From the NCBI GenBank assembly GCA_002163245.1, contig MAAL01000086.1, positions 1 through 34,368 on the forward strand: a stretch of DNA of 34,368 nt, read 5' to 3'. The notes under the pieces were generated by a model that did no database searches, was not told where the DNA came from, and was given only the letters and a program-made list of their open reading frames with translations. Position numbers and translations under genes: made by a program. This DNA is from Gammaproteobacteria bacterium 42_54_T18 (GTDB lineage: Bacteria; Pseudomonadota; Gammaproteobacteria; Pseudomonadales; Ketobacteraceae). This document shows, one piece after another, positions 17,908-25,837 of the stretch (position 1 is its first letter; every line of letters starts with the position of its first letter).

Positions 17908-18822
17908 ATGTTTGATTTTTACGTACAACAGGAATACTGGTTCGCAGCCATTCAACTTATTCTGGCTATGGCAGGAATGGGAGCCACCCTGACCTTGAGG
18001 GATTTCAAAGGTGTATTGATAGAACCCAAAGCTGTATCCATTGGCCTAGGCATCCAGCTGTTAGCAGTCCCTCTTACGATTCTTTTGGTAATCAAAACCC
18101 TTAACCTAACCGGCGGGGTTGCCGTTGGTTTTGCGATTCTTGCAGCGATACCAGGTGGCACGGTATCGAATATTTTCACGCTTTTTGCAAAAGGCAATAT
18201 CGCACTATCAATTTCAATTACTGCAATTACAACACTTGCCTGCTTGGCTACAACACCATTAATACTCGACTTTTTAATTGCCCCCTATATGCCTGACAAT
18301 TTTGTTATGCCCATATCAAAAATAGCACTTGAGATTGGGTTCTATCTACTTCTTCCTCTGCTTGTTGGCATGATTTTTCTAAAAGTCTTTTCCCGCCATG
18401 CGGAAACCTTTTCACTGTGGTGCATCAGAGGTTCGTTATTCGTTATTGTACTCATTGTTATCGGGTCACTCGGGGCTGGACGGCTAGATCTCAAAGCATT
18501 TGGCATTATCAATATTGCTTATGTCTTTTTACTAACTCTTATCTTGGTCATGCTAACCCGACCTTTAGGAAAGATTCTATCCCTGTCAAAACCCGACTCC
18601 ACTGCAATCGAGCTGGAAGTCACCGTACGCAGTGTAAACTTAGGTTTATTGATTAAAGCATCACTATTTCCTGCTGTCGTGGGGAGTAGTGATGCTTTAG
18701 GCAACACGGTGCTTTTCACCCTACTTCTTTACGGCGGCTTTCAGCTTACCGCCGGCGCGATATTGGTTTGGTGGCATAGAGGAAAACCAACCCCCTCTTG
18801 GTTTCTAAGAGCGTCAACATAA
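17908..18822 (+). CDS. Bile acid:sodium symporter (BASS) family transporter
   Basis: A 304-residue integral membrane protein with about nine to ten helices. The family hallmark IPGGTVSNIFTLFAKGN lies at the unwound crossing helix that binds sodium and substrate, and EVTVRSVNLGLLI is the second repeat's equivalent. Members move organic anions (bile acids, keto acids such as pantoate or pyruvate) with sodium. ATG 17908 is chosen since it starts 14 bases after the amidase stop and gives a natural N-terminus; an upstream TTG at 17851 would overlap the amidase gene. Substrate inferred only as an organic acid, perhaps linked to the amidase. Confidence 0.88.
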   Translation: MFDFYVQQEYWFAAIQLILAMAGMGATLTLRDFKGVLIEPKAVSIGLGIQLLAVPLTILLVIKTLNLTGGVAVGFAILAAIPGGTVSNIFTLFAKGNIALSISITAITTLACLATTPLILDFLIAPYMPDNFVMPISKIALEIGFYLLLPLLVGMIFLKVFSRHAETFSLWCIRGSLFVIVLIVIGSLGAGRLDLKAFGIINIAYVFLLTLILVMLTRPLGKILSLSKPDSTAIELEVTVRSVNLGLLIKASLFPAVVGSSDALGNTVLFTLLLYGGFQLTAGAILVWWHRGKPTPSWFLRAST

Positions 18823-18840
18823 TAAAGGGCTGCCAAATAA

Positions 18841-18862
18841 GGGGGCTAAAGTCCTAGCCCCC
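18841..18862. terminator. Bidirectional terminator
   Basis: A perfect 8-bp stem, GGGGGCTA (18841-18848) against TAGCCCCC (18855-18862), with a six-base loop, between the convergent BASS transporter and histidine kinase genes. The TAG stop of the kinase lies inside it. T-richness after the stem is modest on both sides. Confidence 0.75.
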
Positions 18863-21616
18863 TACTCTTAACCATTTATTTATACTCCCTTTTATTAAGT
18901 CACGCTTTACCGGTTTTTGTAAAAAATCATTCATACCAACAGAAAGACAGCGCGCCCTATCTCCTGACATGACATTCGCCGTTACAGCAATAATAGGGAT
19001 ATTATTTTTGGCTCCTTTTTTTGCTCTGATGATTCTCGTAGTTTCAAAGCCATCTTTTACCGGCATCTGGCAATCCATAAAAATAAGATGAAACTTTTCT
19101 TGCTCAAGCATTGCTAACGCAACATCACCATTCTCAGCAATACGACATTGATAACCTAAAGATCTTAATATGCCTCGCATGATCGTTTGGTTCACGACAT
19201 TGTCTTCGACGACCAAAAGACACGCATCATCCTGACGCAAACACGGTTTATCGTTATCCGTAACAGCAGCTTCTATGCGCTCTATTTTTAAGTCAATAGT
19301 GAAATCGAATCGACTGCCTTCGCCAGGGATTGAAACTAACGAAAGTTCGCCGCCTAACATGTCGCATAGAGCCTTGCTTAGAAAAAGCCCCAGCCCCACG
19401 CCCCCGTATCGACGAGTATTTGAGTTGTCTGCCTGGCTAAACAGAGAAAATACTTTGTCTCTATCTTCTTGATCAATCCCAATACCGGTATCAGTTACTG
19501 AAAACAAAACAGAAGATAGCCCCGTTGGTTTGTCCTGTGAAACCGGTTCTTCTTCCAATACCTTTATACTTAACCCTACTGAACCGGCGGGCGTAAACTT
19601 TAAGGCATTAGACAAGAGCTCATCTAGGATTTGAAATATTTTCCTGGCATCCCCCACCAAGATCGCTGGAATGGGACCTTCCAACATGAGTTCAAAATTC
19701 AGAGATTTTGTTTGGCAACTGTTGCAATATTTTTCTTTCAAGGGGTTCAAGATGCTGCCTAGGGTAAACTCAACGGGTTCAATCGTTAAGCTTTCAGCAT
19801 GTAGCTGGGAGAAATTAAGAATTCGGTTAATCATCAATAACAAATCTGAAGATGAGCATTCGATGCCTCTCAAATTTTCATTATCCTTAATCTGATCTTT
19901 TAACAGTTGCAGATAGCCGTTTATGCCGTTAAGTGGCGTTAGCAGTTCATGGCTGATGGTAGAGAAAAACTCATTCTTAATTTTATCTGACGTTTTAAGG
20001 CCTTCAATCAAATTGAACTCTGCTTTCTCTTTAAGCTTTCGATCAGTTATATCTACAATCGTACCTTCGATGGCAATTATCGACCCAGATCCATTTTCTA
20101 GGTATCTACGCTTCACTGCAAGCCATCTATCTTGATCTTCAGTAGTGTGGATGACTTGCTCTTCATCCCGGCGCAGGTGCTTATTTTTAACGGGAATACT
20201 ACAAACACCTAATTTCAAACGATCCATAATCTGCGTAATGAAGTTTTCATCATCACTGCCATCAACCATATCTTCGATACCATTCATTTTGGCAAAAGAA
20301 TCATTAAATATGATGGCGCTCTCAACCAGGTCAATTTTAAATAAACCTTCGAGAGAATTATTATAGATGGCTTTGTATTGCTCTAAATTTTTTGCATTGA
20401 GAATGTTGGCTATTTTTGCATCTTCTTCCGCGCTGATTCTTGCATCGGTCACCGCTTTGATTTTCAAAGACAACGCAAATGATAGTAGCGCGATCTCGAT
20501 ACCTGTTCCAATCTGCCAACTATTTGCAGTAATAACATTGATGGGTATGATACCAAATTTAGTTAATACCAAAGCCACAGCACCTGCAATAACGCCAAAC
20601 CATGAAATCAAATACAGCCGCGCGGATTCAAAACTATAACGGAGCGCTCCAACTACTGTTATCAAAAGGAGAATCAGGCAAAGGATCACAGATAACATCG
20701 CAATTTTTATCGCCAATTCGTAGGCCATAAAGAATGAAGTAAGTGTAAATAAGCTTAACCCAATGCAACAAAAACGAATGGTGTTTGATAAATTTGGCCT
20801 ATCCACTCTCACATTCAAAAATACATTGGTGAACAACAGTATAAAAATAACACTAGACAACATTGATGCAGGGATTATGGCATTATTCCACCAAGTCGCA
20901 TTGGGCCATATGTACTGAAAGCTCAATCCCAACATGGTGAGTTGCACGGTTAACACGGAAATCCCGTATAAAACGTAATAAAGATATTCAGGTGTTCTAA
21001 ATACATACCAGAGTGAAAGATTATAAAACAACATGATTCCAATCACGCCTGCCAATATGCCTTCCATCAGGTAAAAAGCAAACTCCTGTTGATGATATTC
21101 TTCTTCAGAAAGTAGTTTTGCTGGTAGCTGTAAGGTGCCTTCTGTGTCCAGATGTAGGTAGATGGTTTTTTCAGTTCCATCCAAGTCGACAGGGAATACG
21201 AATTTATTACTCTTTACTGGGCGCTGTGCATACGGCACCGTATCCCCAGTTTCGTAGCGAGATTCTATTTCATCGTTGGATACGAGGAAAAACTTAACCG
21301 AATCCAGAACGGGATAATCGATAATGTAATAGTAACGCCCCAGCCCTAAGGAGGCGCTGCTTGGAAGCTTGATCTTGAACCAGTAAGTATCTTCGGTATA
21401 GCCATAATTAGGTGTTTCAGAAGCAGGCGCCACCCAACGACTATCGCGAAAATTAATGATATCAATGATTTTCGCGGAACCCTCACCTAACGCTACACGA
21501 TAGCTAAAGGTATGATTCTCAAGGATATACTCTGAAGATCTCGCTTGTGAGCTGAAACTGAAAAGCACCAGTATTAGCATCGCGATGACTGTCACTCTGA
21601 GGGGTAGGCTTGGCAT
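18854..21616 (-). CDS. Hybrid sensor histidine kinase, 7TMR-DISM type
   Basis: About 920 residues. Order of parts: signal peptide (MPSLPLRVTVIAMLILVLFSFSSQA); periplasmic 7TMR-DISMED2 sensor domain, often carbohydrate- or ligand-binding; seven membrane helices (7TMR-DISM); short coiled link; PAS domain; HisKA with the phospho-accepting His in TISHELLTPLNG; HATPase with N box (LLSNALKFTPAG), G1 (DTGIGIDQED) and G2 (GVGLGLFLSKA); C-terminal receiver with phospho-acceptor Asp in IFMDCQMPVKDG and the conserved Lys in FLQKPVKRD. The frame is open to 21733, but ATG 21616 gives a clean signal peptide. No cognate response regulator or output gene is adjacent, so it may feed a phosphorelay elsewhere. 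Confidence 0.9.
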   Translation of the reverse strand: MPSLPLRVTVIAMLILVLFSFSSQARSSEYILENHTFSYRVALGEGSAKIIDIINFRDSRWVAPASETPNYGYTEDTYWFKIKLPSSASLGLGRYYYIIDYPVLDSVKFFLVSNDEIESRYETGDTVPYAQRPVKSNKFVFPVDLDGTEKTIYLHLDTEGTLQLPAKLLSEEEYHQQEFAFYLMEGILAGVIGIMLFYNLSLWYVFRTPEYLYYVLYGISVLTVQLTMLGLSFQYIWPNATWWNNAIIPASMLSSVIFILLFTNVFLNVRVDRPNLSNTIRFCCIGLSLFTLTSFFMAYELAIKIAMLSVILCLILLLITVVGALRYSFESARLYLISWFGVIAGAVALVLTKFGIIPINVITANSWQIGTGIEIALLSFALSLKIKAVTDARISAEEDAKIANILNAKNLEQYKAIYNNSLEGLFKIDLVESAIIFNDSFAKMNGIEDMVDGSDDENFITQIMDRLKLGVCSIPVKNKHLRRDEEQVIHTTEDQDRWLAVKRRYLENGSGSIIAIEGTIVDITDRKLKEKAEFNLIEGLKTSDKIKNEFFSTISHELLTPLNGINGYLQLLKDQIKDNENLRGIECSSSDLLLMINRILNFSQLHAESLTIEPVEFTLGSILNPLKEKYCNSCQTKSLNFELMLEGPIPAILVGDARKIFQILDELLSNALKFTPAGSVGLSIKVLEEEPVSQDKPTGLSSVLFSVTDTGIGIDQEDRDKVFSLFSQADNSNTRRYGGVGLGLFLSKALCDMLGGELSLVSIPGEGSRFDFTIDLKIERIEAAVTDNDKPCLRQDDACLLVVEDNVVNQTIMRGILRSLGYQCRIAENGDVALAMLEQEKFHLIFMDCQMPVKDGFETTRIIRAKKGAKNNIPIIAVTANVMSGDRARCLSVGMNDFLQKPVKRDLIKGSINKWLRVGG

Positions 21617-21835
21617 TCCACCAATATGCACACTGCTAAAAATAAAGATCATATAACGACAGTCAGTACGCGCCTTAATTCCAACGCAATCACCTTCTAC
21701 TCCTAAATAAATAAAAGTGTAGCAGGTGACCATGAGATTGCCTGCCTAGTCAGGCTAGACTACTCTTGACCAATAACATGTGGAGCCCGTTGTAATACCC
21801 ACTTACGTGGTATAAGCGTTAACTAAGGTTGTTTT

Positions 21836-23185
21836 TTATTCAGGTTTAGTGCATCTCGACCAGATATCTTCACTCATTGTCGCTTTATCTTTTCGTTTTT
21901 TCTTAGCCTTCTTTTTACCGCTGCCTTCAGGCGCCGCCATCGGTTTATTGGCGGCTAAAGCTGCATCAGTGATAATGTCATCAATTTCAAAACCCACGAC
22001 TTGCTCACGCTCAAGCCAGATCTTGTTCTTCTTTTCGATGACTTTGAAATGATGATAATCTTCATGATCGATAAGCGACAATGCTAAGCCCACCTCACCT
22101 GCACGGCCGCTTCGACCAATTCGGTGCATGTAATCTGATGGGCTTCTTGGTAAGTCAAAATTAATCACTACGGGCAGTTTTTCGATGTCTAGGCCGCGGG
22201 CTGCAATATCGGTGGCAATTAACACCTCAATCTCGCCTGCTTTAAACGCGTTAAGCACACGACTACGAGCACCCTGGCCTTTATCGCCATGAAACACTTC
22301 AGCGGTAATACCACGCTTAGAGAGTTTACTCGCTAAATGCTCACAGCTGTTTTTGGCGTTAACGAAAATAAGTGCTTGTCGCCATTGGTGCTGTTTAATT
22401 AAATGCGCTAATACAGCTGTTTTTTCGCCTTTGTTAACGGTAAAAACACGCTGTACTAGGGTGCTAGCATCAGCACTTTGCACTTGTATTTCAACAGGGT
22501 CATTGAGTAATTCTTGGGTTAACGCCCGTACTTGCTCTGGAAAGGTCGCTGAAAATAATAAGATTTGTTTTTTCTTTGGCGTTAATGCTAACAGCGCCGA
22601 TAACTCGTCAGTAAAACCGAGACTTAACATTCGATCCGCTTCATCAAGCACTAAGGTTTTAATCCGATCCAGCTTAATGGCATTACTTGAAATCAGATCG
22701 AGTAATCGACCAGGGGTTGCAACCAAAATATCGGTGCCACCGCGTAATGCTTGCATTTGAGTATTCGCAGATACACCTCCAAAAACAGCAACCGTTTTAA
22801 TCTTACCGTTAAAGTGCACTGCATAAGACCTGATACTGTCAGCAACTTGTTTAGCTAACTCACGAGTAGGCACCAAAACCAGCCCAGCAACGTAGTTACC
22901 TTTATTGCTAGTGCTTTTGCTACTTGATAGTTTTTCAGCGTGCTGTAGCTGTATTTTTTGCAATAAGGGCAGTGCAAAAGTGGCTGTTTTACCTGAACCG
23001 GTATTTGCCCCTGCAATTAGGTCACGCCCCGATAATACACTTGGGATAGCTTGCGCTTGAATAGGCGTCGGTTGCTGATATTCCAGCTCAGCTAATCGAG
23101 CTAGCAAAGGTGGAATAAGGCCTAGCTCTGTAAAGCTGACTGATGTTGTGACGTTGGCTGTGACTTTCGTTGTGGTAGTGCTCAT
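21836..23185 (-). CDS. DEAD-box RNA helicase (RhlE-like)
   Basis: ATP-dependent RNA helicase of 449 residues with all motifs in order: Q motif (QQPTPIQAQAIP), I (GANTGSGKT), Ia (PTRELAKQ), Ib (TPGR), II (DEAD in VLDEADRML), III (SAT), IV (LIFVN), V (TDIAARGLDI) and VI (HRIGRSGRAG). The short basic C-terminal tail (KKKAKKKRKDK) is an RNA-binding extension typical of RhlE-type proteins. These act in ribosome assembly, mRNA decay and cold adaptation. The start is placed at ATG 23185, since the upstream part of the frame (to 23245) is not family-like. It is a separate unit about 220 bases upstream of the kinase start. Confidence 0.9.
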   Translation of the reverse strand: MSTTTTKVTANVTTSVSFTELGLIPPLLARLAELEYQQPTPIQAQAIPSVLSGRDLIAGANTGSGKTATFALPLLQKIQLQHAEKLSSSKSTSNKGNYVAGLVLVPTRELAKQVADSIRSYAVHFNGKIKTVAVFGGVSANTQMQALRGGTDILVATPGRLLDLISSNAIKLDRIKTLVLDEADRMLSLGFTDELSALLALTPKKKQILLFSATFPEQVRALTQELLNDPVEIQVQSADASTLVQRVFTVNKGEKTAVLAHLIKQHQWRQALIFVNAKNSCEHLASKLSKRGITAEVFHGDKGQGARSRVLNAFKAGEIEVLIATDIAARGLDIEKLPVVINFDLPRSPSDYMHRIGRSGRAGEVGLALSLIDHEDYHHFKVIEKKNKIWLEREQVVGFEIDDIITDAALAANKPMAAPEGSGKKKAKKKRKDKATMSEDIWSRCTKPE

Positions 23186-23308
23186 TAATATAAGGGGCTC
23201 AAAGCTAAGGTAATAGACCACTATTTTAGCGTATTTATGCCCCACTAAGTTAGTGGAATCGATTAAACCCTTTAGAGGCTTGTTGTAGGGCTGGATTATC
23301 TATACTCG

Positions 23309-23848
23309 TTAACCCGCTACCAACTCCTCCGCAATCATCCTCAACATAAACGTCTCCCTCTCAATCGAAAGCCCTTTCTTATCACTATTCGCAATCACCG
23401 CTTCATTATGCGCAATAGCCACATAAATATTCATCCACTGCGGTCTCATGCCATTGCTCACTTCATGTGACTCAAAAGCAGTCTCAGCCAGCTCCTCATC
23501 AATTTCACAAACGTAGCAATGCGAGACCATATGAATAATATCAGCATCGGATTTATACCACGGGCGGTACTCATCATAACGTGCAAAGGCTTTTACATTG
23601 CGTACGCCTTGCGCCCCCGTTTCTTCCTTTAGCTCGCGTATCAAACCCGCAATTTCATCCTCACCCTCGTCTATGCCACCACCGGGGAGGCTGTAGTCGT
23701 GATAACGTTGTGTATATAACAATAAAATATTCTCGCCCTTAACCACAATACCTCGTGCAGCGTGGCGTACTATGAGCATAAGCTCACTAGCAGGAGAAAT
23801 ATCTGTAGGTGACAAATCTGGATGAAAAGTAGTTTTTACAAGTCGCAT
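23309..23848 (-). CDS. Nudix hydrolase
   Basis: A 179-residue Nudix pyrophosphohydrolase. The Nudix box is complete (GGGIDEGEDEIAGLIREL then KEETGA). The sequence before it (ARGIVVKGENILLLYTQRYHDYSLPGG) and the following FARYDEYRPWYKSDAD fit the family; the substrate is unknown. ATG 23848 gives a natural N-terminus with AGG about nine bases upstream; an ATG at 23884 in the same frame would start only 12 bases after the TetR stop codon. Lying directly after the TetR regulator on the same strand, it is probably part of the same transcript. Confidence 0.85.
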   Translation of the reverse strand: MRLVKTTFHPDLSPTDISPASELMLIVRHAARGIVVKGENILLLYTQRYHDYSLPGGGIDEGEDEIAGLIRELKEETGAQGVRNVKAFARYDEYRPWYKSDADIIHMVSHCYVCEIDEELAETAFESHEVSNGMRPQWMNIYVAIAHNEAVIANSDKKGLSIERETFMLRMIAEELVAG

Positions 23849-23896
23849 GAATAAATACCTAAGGGTGCCAGCTTGACCGTTCATAGAACGCTCGGC

Positions 23897-24559
23897 TTAT
23901 TTCTCTTCAACCGCCAAGGTTGCTGTTATCAAATTATGGGAATACTTAATTAGCCCTTCTCGATCAAGGTCAACACGGTCAAATAATCGACTCCCCGTTG
24001 AATCCTGCAACTGGATCACCCCATGTAAGGAACCACGCATAAACATCGCGGTTTGCAATGGAGAGTTAACCTTGGCCTTATCTATTGTTCCATCCGCTAA
24101 ACCAGATTCTATTGCTAACACCATTTGGTGCATTATTTGATCTTCGAATTTTTGCATTTCTAGCTGGTATGGCGTTTCATTCCCCGGCGCAGGCTGCATT
24201 TCTTCCAACATGCCCAATTTCATGCTCATGATCTTAAATAGATTCGGCTCTTCCCTATAAAACGCATAATACGCTTCACCCGTGGCATAAACTTTTTCGA
24301 TGCCTGTTTTACATTGTGCCATGCCCTCCTCTTGATAACGAAGAAGTGCCTGCCCAGCCCGAAGACATAACCCCATATGGACATCGATTTTATCTTTAAA
24401 ATAAACATAAATGAGAGAACGACTTAACTTAGCTTTTTTGGCGATTTCATCCATCGAGGCCTTTTCGAATCCCTTACTAAAAAACACCTGCATAGCGGCA
24501 TCTAAAATGACCTCTCTACGTAGAAATTTTTCTTCATCATTTCGCGATCGGGTACGCAC
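23897..24559 (-). CDS. TetR/AcrR-family repressor of the adjacent RND pump
   Basis: A 220-residue one-component repressor. The N-terminal HTH is clear: ILDAAMQVFFSKGFEKASMDEIAKKAKLSRSLIYVYFKDK is split over the canonical three helices (KASMDEIAKKA, LSRSLIYVYF). The C-terminal ligand domain has no evident relatives by eye. Translation begins at GTG 24559, eight bases after AGAGG. It is divergent from the RND adaptor/permease genes, and the space between holds a three-copy direct repeat, so autoregulation and pump repression are likely. Confidence 0.9.
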   Translation of the reverse strand: MRTRSRNDEEKFLRREVILDAAMQVFFSKGFEKASMDEIAKKAKLSRSLIYVYFKDKIDVHMGLCLRAGQALLRYQEEGMAQCKTGIEKVYATGEAYYAFYREEPNLFKIMSMKLGMLEEMQPAPGNETPYQLEMQKFEDQIMHQMVLAIESGLADGTIDKAKVNSPLQTAMFMRGSLHGVIQLQDSTGSRLFDRVDLDREGLIKYSHNLITATLAVEEK

Positions 24560-24588
24560 TGGCTAAACCTCTTTTGGTATTTTTAGGG

Positions 24589-24650
24589 TTACATATTGAC
24601 ATATTGCCAATAAATAACATACTGTCAATTATTAACATATTGTCAATAAG
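24589..24650. promoter_or_regulatory. Three-copy 18-bp-period operator array and promoter
   Basis: Three near-identical 14-base units follow each other at exactly 18-base intervals: GACATATTGCCAAT (24598-24611), AACATACTGTCAAT (24616-24629) and AACATATTGTCAAT (24634-24647). A TTGACA that can serve as the -35 of the pump promoter (24596-24601) overlaps the first unit, and a possible -10 (TACTGT, 24620-24625) overlaps the second. The TetR protein at 23897-24559 is the natural candidate to bind here. Confidence 0.65.
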
Positions 24651-24673
24651 AAAGCACAAATGAGGAATACCCA

Positions 24674-25837
24674 ATGCTAAAGACTCCTAACGCCCCTCTG
24701 TCATTACGCAGTAAGTCTTTGTTAATATTAGCATTAATTATAATGCCCCTATGCTCAAAACTACTGGCAGACGCCCCCAGCAGCGGGCTCAATGAAAACC
24801 CAGCAGACATGCGAGCTATCCCGGTTAGGACAACAGTATTGAGTGAAGAAAAACCTCAATTATTTCGCTCCTTCTCAGGCACAAGCCGAGCCGCGCAGCG
24901 TGTATCTGTACGCCCCCAGGTAAGTGGCCGTCTGCTTAGCAAAATGGTTAACCTTGGAGATAACGTCAACAAAGGCGACATCCTTGCTCATCTTTACAAT
25001 CCAGAAGCGACCCCTCGAGCACAAGAAGCCAAACAACGTTGGGAACAAACTCAGGTACGAAAGGCTCAGCAATTAAGGGATTTTCAACGAATCCAAACGC
25101 TGTATAAAGCGGGCGCAGCGACCAAGCAAGAGTTTGAAACCGCCCGGACTAACCTTTGGGCAGCAGAAACAACGCAAGCGGCAGCAAAGTCAGGCTACCA
25201 ACGAGCAGCTCAAATAAAGGAAGAGCAGCTAATACGAGCACCATTTAAAGGCATCGTCACGCAAATTGACCTGGATGAAGGTGAGGTAATTAATGCAGGC
25301 CAGTCCCTTATGCAACTAGCTGACCCTAGCCAAGTTGAAGTTGAAGTCACCGTAAGTGAACAAATTGCCAGCACGTTAAATAAAGGAGACCTTGTTCCCG
25401 TTACCTTCCCACTTTTAGATTCATCGGAGGAAATACAGGGCTTGGTGCAAGAAGTCTCACCTTTTCGTGAACGCGGTGCTCTACCAACTGTTGTTATTTT
25501 ACTGCCCACACAATCTACAAAGCCGGGTATTACCGCTCACATCCATTTTACCATTGAAGATAACAGCCAATTTGCGCTACCTATTTCTGCTGTCATCAAA
25601 ACCGGCGCGTATGGCTCTGCTGTCTATCGAGTAAACGACAACAAACATGTCGAACTAATACCAATCAGGCCTCATCAAATAATCGCAAACCAGGTAACGA
25701 TATCAAGTGACCTAAAACCCCGAGACATCATTGTTGTTGCCGGTGCACAGCATTTATTTGATGGCGCCCCCGTTACGATAGTAAACACGCCACATAACGT
25801 GGAAATAGTGGGTAATAATTTGGAGGCAAGACAATGA
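24674..25837 (+). CDS. RND efflux periplasmic adaptor (membrane fusion protein)
   Basis: The HlyD/AcrA-type subunit that links an RND pump to an outer-membrane channel. A signal sequence (LLILALIIMPLCSKLLA) is followed by the beta-barrel/lipoyl/hairpin arrangement: RVSVRPQVSGRLLSKMVNLGDNVNKGDIL is the first lipoyl half, the coiled hairpin runs from about residue 115 to 180, and LIRAPFKGIVTQIDLDEGEVINAG is the second lipoyl half. Length (387) is normal. No lipobox Cys, so it is not lipid-anchored in the usual way. A GAGG site lies eight bases before the ATG. Its stop overlaps the permease start by four bases. Confidence 0.92.
   Translation: MLKTPNAPLSLRSKSLLILALIIMPLCSKLLADAPSSGLNENPADMRAIPVRTTVLSEEKPQLFRSFSGTSRAAQRVSVRPQVSGRLLSKMVNLGDNVNKGDILAHLYNPEATPRAQEAKQRWEQTQVRKAQQLRDFQRIQTLYKAGAATKQEFETARTNLWAAETTQAAAKSGYQRAAQIKEEQLIRAPFKGIVTQIDLDEGEVINAGQSLMQLADPSQVEVEVTVSEQIASTLNKGDLVPVTFPLLDSSEEIQGLVQEVSPFRERGALPTVVILLPTQSTKPGITAHIHFTIEDNSQFALPISAVIKTGAYGSAVYRVNDNKHVELIPIRPHQIIANQVTISSDLKPRDIIVVAGAQHLFDGAPVTIVNTPHNVEIVGNNLEARQ

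Noticed and set aside
22353-22760. Plus-strand 135-codon frame inside the DEAD-box helicase gene
   Set aside because: It is antisense to helicase motifs Ib to IV, with unlikely Cys/Ser/Asn composition.
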